This document shows positions 62,265 to 64,000 of a stretch of 64,000 bases of DNA, one piece after another. This stretch comes from Mesorhizobium sp. 131-2-1. GTDB taxonomy: Bacteria > Pseudomonadota > Alphaproteobacteria > Rhizobiales > Rhizobiaceae. The position numbers were made by a program, and so were the translations under genes. Position 1 is the stretch's first letter, and the number at the start of each line of letters is the position of its first letter. The stretch is from the NCBI RefSeq assembly GCF_016756535.1, contig NZ_AP023247.1, positions 744,001 through 808,000 of the forward strand, in the 5' to 3' direction. Below the pieces are notes generated by a model. It was not told the DNA's origin. It saw only the letters and a program-made list of their open reading frames with translations, and did no database searches.

Positions 62265-62885
62265 ATGTCGAGAACCCTCGTGCTCGTGCGCCACGGCCAG
62301 AGCGAATGGAACCTGAAGAACCTGTTCACCGGCTGGCGCGACGTAGATCTGACCGAGCAGGGCCATGCCGAGGCCAAGGCCGCCGGCCAGAAGCTGAAGG
62401 CGCGCGGGCTGAAATTCGACATCGCCTTCACCTCGGCGCTGATCCGGGCGCAGAAGACCTGCCAGCACATTCTCGACGCGGTCGGCCAGAGCGATCTCAA
62501 GACCATCCGCGACCAGGCGCTGAACGAGCGCGATTACGGCGACCTCTCCGGCCTCAACAAGGACGACGCGCGCAAGAAATGGGGCGAGGAGCAGGTGCAT
62601 ATCTGGCGCCGCTCCTACGACGTGTCGCCGCCCGGCGGCGAAAGCCTGAAGGACACCGGCGCGCGCGTCTGGCCCTATTACCTGCACGATCTGCAGCCGC
62701 ATGTGCTGCGCGGCGAAACGGTACTGGTGGCGGCGCACGGCAATTCGCTGCGGGCGCTGATCATGGCGCTGGACGGCAAGTCGGGCGAGGAGATCGTCAA
62801 GCTCGAGCTCGGCACCGGCGTGCCGGTGATCTACACGCTCAACGCCGATTCGACCGTGGCGTCGAAGGAAGTGCTGGAAGGCTGA
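62265..62885 (+). CDS. gpmA: 2,3-bisphosphoglycerate-dependent phosphoglycerate mutase
   Basis: Interconverts 3- and 2-phosphoglycerate in glycolysis and gluconeogenesis, 206 residues. The catalytic His is in [29 protein letters not shown]; the Glu is in [19 protein letters not shown] and the second His in [19 protein letters not shown]. The alphaproteobacterial form is shorter than the E. coli enzyme (about 250 residues), as here. The start at 62265 has AAGGAG 6 bases before it; the ATG-less extension to 62241 runs into the repeat. Confidence 0.95.
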   Translation: MSRTLVLVRHGQSEWNLKNLFTGWRDVDLTEQGHAEAKAAGQKLKARGLKFDIAFTSALIRAQKTCQHILDAVGQSDLKTIRDQALNERDYGDLSGLNKDDARKKWGEEQVHIWRRSYDVSPPGGESLKDTGARVWPYYLHDLQPHVLRGETVLVAAHGNSLRALIMALDGKSGEEIVKLELGTGVPVIYTLNADSTVASKEVLEG

Positions 62886-63004
62886 TCGTCATTTGGTCCC
62901 CGCCGACCGGCCAATGAGGTCCGGCGGGGGCTCTCGCACAAGCTGTAAGCCGGCAAGCGTAGACGCGGTCCTTCGGTTCGGGTCATGCTCTCGAAAAAAG
63001 CGCG

Positions 63005-63033
63005 TTGACACACATCGCTTGCCCGCTTACATG
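63005..63033 (+). promoter_or_regulatory. Promoter of the tRNA-Leu gene
   Basis: TTGACA at 63005-63010, 17 bases, TACATG at 63028-63033. A perfect -35 for the housekeeping sigma factor and a fair -10. The predicted start of transcription is about 5 bases before the tRNA. Confidence 0.7.
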
Positions 63034-63044
63034 AGCCCGCACCA

Positions 63045-63129
63045 GCCCAGATGGCGGAATTGGTAGACGCGCACGGTTCAGGTCCGTGTTCCGCAAGGAG
63101 TGGAGGTTCGAGTCCTCTTCTGGGCACCA
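63045..63129 (+). tRNA. tRNA-Leu (CAG)
   Basis: 85 bases including an encoded CCA. Acceptor arms GCCCAGA and TCTGGGC pair fully. The anticodon stem CACGG/CCGTG holds the loop TTCAGGT, giving anticodon CAG (leucine CUG, a frequent codon in this GC-rich DNA). A variable arm of class II size (TTCCGCAAGGAGTGG region) and the T-loop GGTTCGAGTCC follow, as expected for leucine tRNAs. Confidence 0.96.
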
Positions 63130-63168
63130 AATTCCCGTTTCGGACCGTCTGACGCGGTTCAGAGACAT

Positions 63169-63203
63169 AAGAAAAAAGCCCGGTTCGTCCGGGCTTTTTT
63201 CTT
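63169..63203. terminator. Rho-independent terminator after tRNA-Leu
   Basis: AAGAAAAAAGCCCGG, loop TTCGT, CCGGGCTTTTTTCTT: a 15-base stem whose lower part is an A/T run, followed by T residues on both strands. It can end the tRNA transcript and, from the other side, that of the hydrolase gene. Confidence 0.92.
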
Positions 63204-63260
63204 GGGCTGATATTTGCCTTGCACGATCCGACGGCCGGATCAGAGCCATAGCCGGCGGTC

Positions 63261-64000
63261 CTACACCTCGCCAAAGTGAGAACTGAACCAGTCCAGCACC
63301 AGCTGCGGGTTCTTGCCGAAGTAATTGTATCCTTCGAAGCGCTGGTCAGTCCCTTCGATCCAGAACAGTTTCTTGTCCTGAGAGGAAATGGTTTCGTAGA
63401 TTTCCTGCACGTTGGAGGGTTTGGTCAGGAAGTCGTTGCGAACCTGGGCCACGAGTGTCGGAACGGTCACCGCCCTGGCATATTCCATCGGCCAGACGTC
63501 AGCGAGGTGGAAGCCAGTCCGCTTGTGAAAGGCCGTGTCGAACCGCTCCAACCCATTTGCGATCTTCTGGTTCTCCACCGCTGTCTGGACAAACACGCTC
63601 GGCGACACCGGCTGCAAGGCGATCATCGCCTTGATGTGCTTGAATTCCTCGGGGTGCTTTTTCATGCCCACGATCGTGGCATTGGCTCCCAGGCAACGGC
63701 TGTACAGGGCCGTCTTCATGTCCCTGGTATCGGGCCGTGACTTCGCGTAACGCAGCGAGCCGATGACGTCCCGATATTCCAGCACGCCGTGGCCATTTAC
63801 GCCGCTACTGCCCATGCCGCTGCGGCCATGGTTGCGCATGTCGTAGGTGATGATGTTGTAGCCGGCATCGTGCAGGAGCTTGTATTCCGGCAGGAAGTTC
63901 ACCTCGAAGCCGCCAAAGTTGGTCCAGGGCTCCAAATGCCCCGGATAACCGTAGCGGTTGCAGGGCATGGGGTGATTGAAGATGAGCAACCTGTCCGAAG
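63261..64000 (-). CDS. Alpha/beta hydrolase, N-terminus cut by window edge
   Basis: Last 246 residues of a hydrolase whose start lies beyond the right edge; a TTG at 63989 is in frame but the family sequence is already under way there (LLIFNHPMPCNRYGYPGHLEPW). Seen are YDMRNHGRSGMGS and the nucleophile elbow YSRCLGAN, which would place a Cys at the nucleophile position, as in dienelactone hydrolase GxCxG. The acid may be the Asp in VRNDFLTKP. The catalytic His expected near IEGTDQRFEGY is a Gln. Substrate unknown. Confidence 0.7.
   Translation of the reverse strand, partial: SDRLLIFNHPMPCNRYGYPGHLEPWTNFGGFEVNFLPEYKLLHDAGYNIITYDMRNHGRSGMGSSGVNGHGVLEYRDVIGSLRYAKSRPDTRDMKTALYSRCLGANATIVGMKKHPEEFKHIKAMIALQPVSPSVFVQTAVENQKIANGLERFDTAFHKRTGFHLADVWPMEYARAVTVPTLVAQVRNDFLTKPSNVQEIYETISSQDKKLFWIEGTDQRFEGYNYFGKNPQLVLDWFSSHFGEV

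Overview
The window looks like chromosomal DNA from a rhizobial alphaproteobacterium, most likely Mesorhizobium or a close relative. This is inferred from the high GC, the hrcA/rph divergent pair, uppP-fzlA-queG, MbfA with an Irr-type box, Ku/LigD behind an EcfG-type promoter, and several palindromic intergenic repeat families of the kind seen in Rhizobiales. No species call is possible from sequence reading alone.

Layout. 1-2 kb: start of lepA, then a complete IS5-family element that landed inside a palindromic repeat. 2-5.3 kb: an orphan TadG-like protein, then an exported oxidative-repair cluster (DUF1223 CSSC protein, a methionine-rich repeat protein, an exported one-cysteine MsrA). 5.3-9.7 kb: bd-type quinol oxidase (cydAB/cioAB) and a two-gene ABC exporter. 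9.8-19 kb: stand-alone DUF2156 protein, PhoX phosphatase with a PHO-box candidate, PAP2 phosphatase, XRE regulator with a SulP anion transporter, EamA exporter, and an SMP-30-like protein divergent from an XRE regulator over a clear operator. 19.9-22.5 kb: a decaying stretch (frameshifted hydrolase, remnant of a duplicated regulator, frameshifted adenylate cyclase). 22.5-28.7 kb: YiiX-like protein, CHAD and CYTH proteins, and a compact cecR-ybhG-ybhF-ybhS operon. 28.8-38.3 kb: metallo-hydrolase, threonine dehydratase, MbfA iron protein, an ArsR-controlled NIPSNAP/ABM pair, LigD/Ku. 38.4-46.7 kb: DCC and DUF4166 proteins, an ECF42 sigma factor with its DGPF partner, GST, cysK, LysE exporter, PQQ-type dehydrogenase. 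46.8-63.1 kb: mostly housekeeping genes (hrcA, rph, rdgB, hemW, rsmI, yraN, uppP, fzlA, queG, mepA, glk, an MsbA-like exporter, dapB, gpmA, tRNA-Leu). The window closes in an alpha/beta hydrolase cut by the right edge.

How parts work together. The most interesting group is 3.2-5.3 kb. An exported protein that is about one-sixth methionine lies between an exported CxxC protein and an exported MsrA that has only its catalytic cysteine. Both the first and last gene of the group have upstream sites resembling ECF16/SigF promoters with identical 16-base spacing. This suggests a sacrificial-methionine antioxidant system with MsrA (not MsrP) as recycler. Other regulatory links readable from sequence are PhoB to phoX, Irr to mbfA, EcfG to ku-ligD, ECF42 to its own operon, and palindromic operators for the CecR-like, XRE and ArsR regulators. 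These are pattern matches by eye and have not been scored against matrices.
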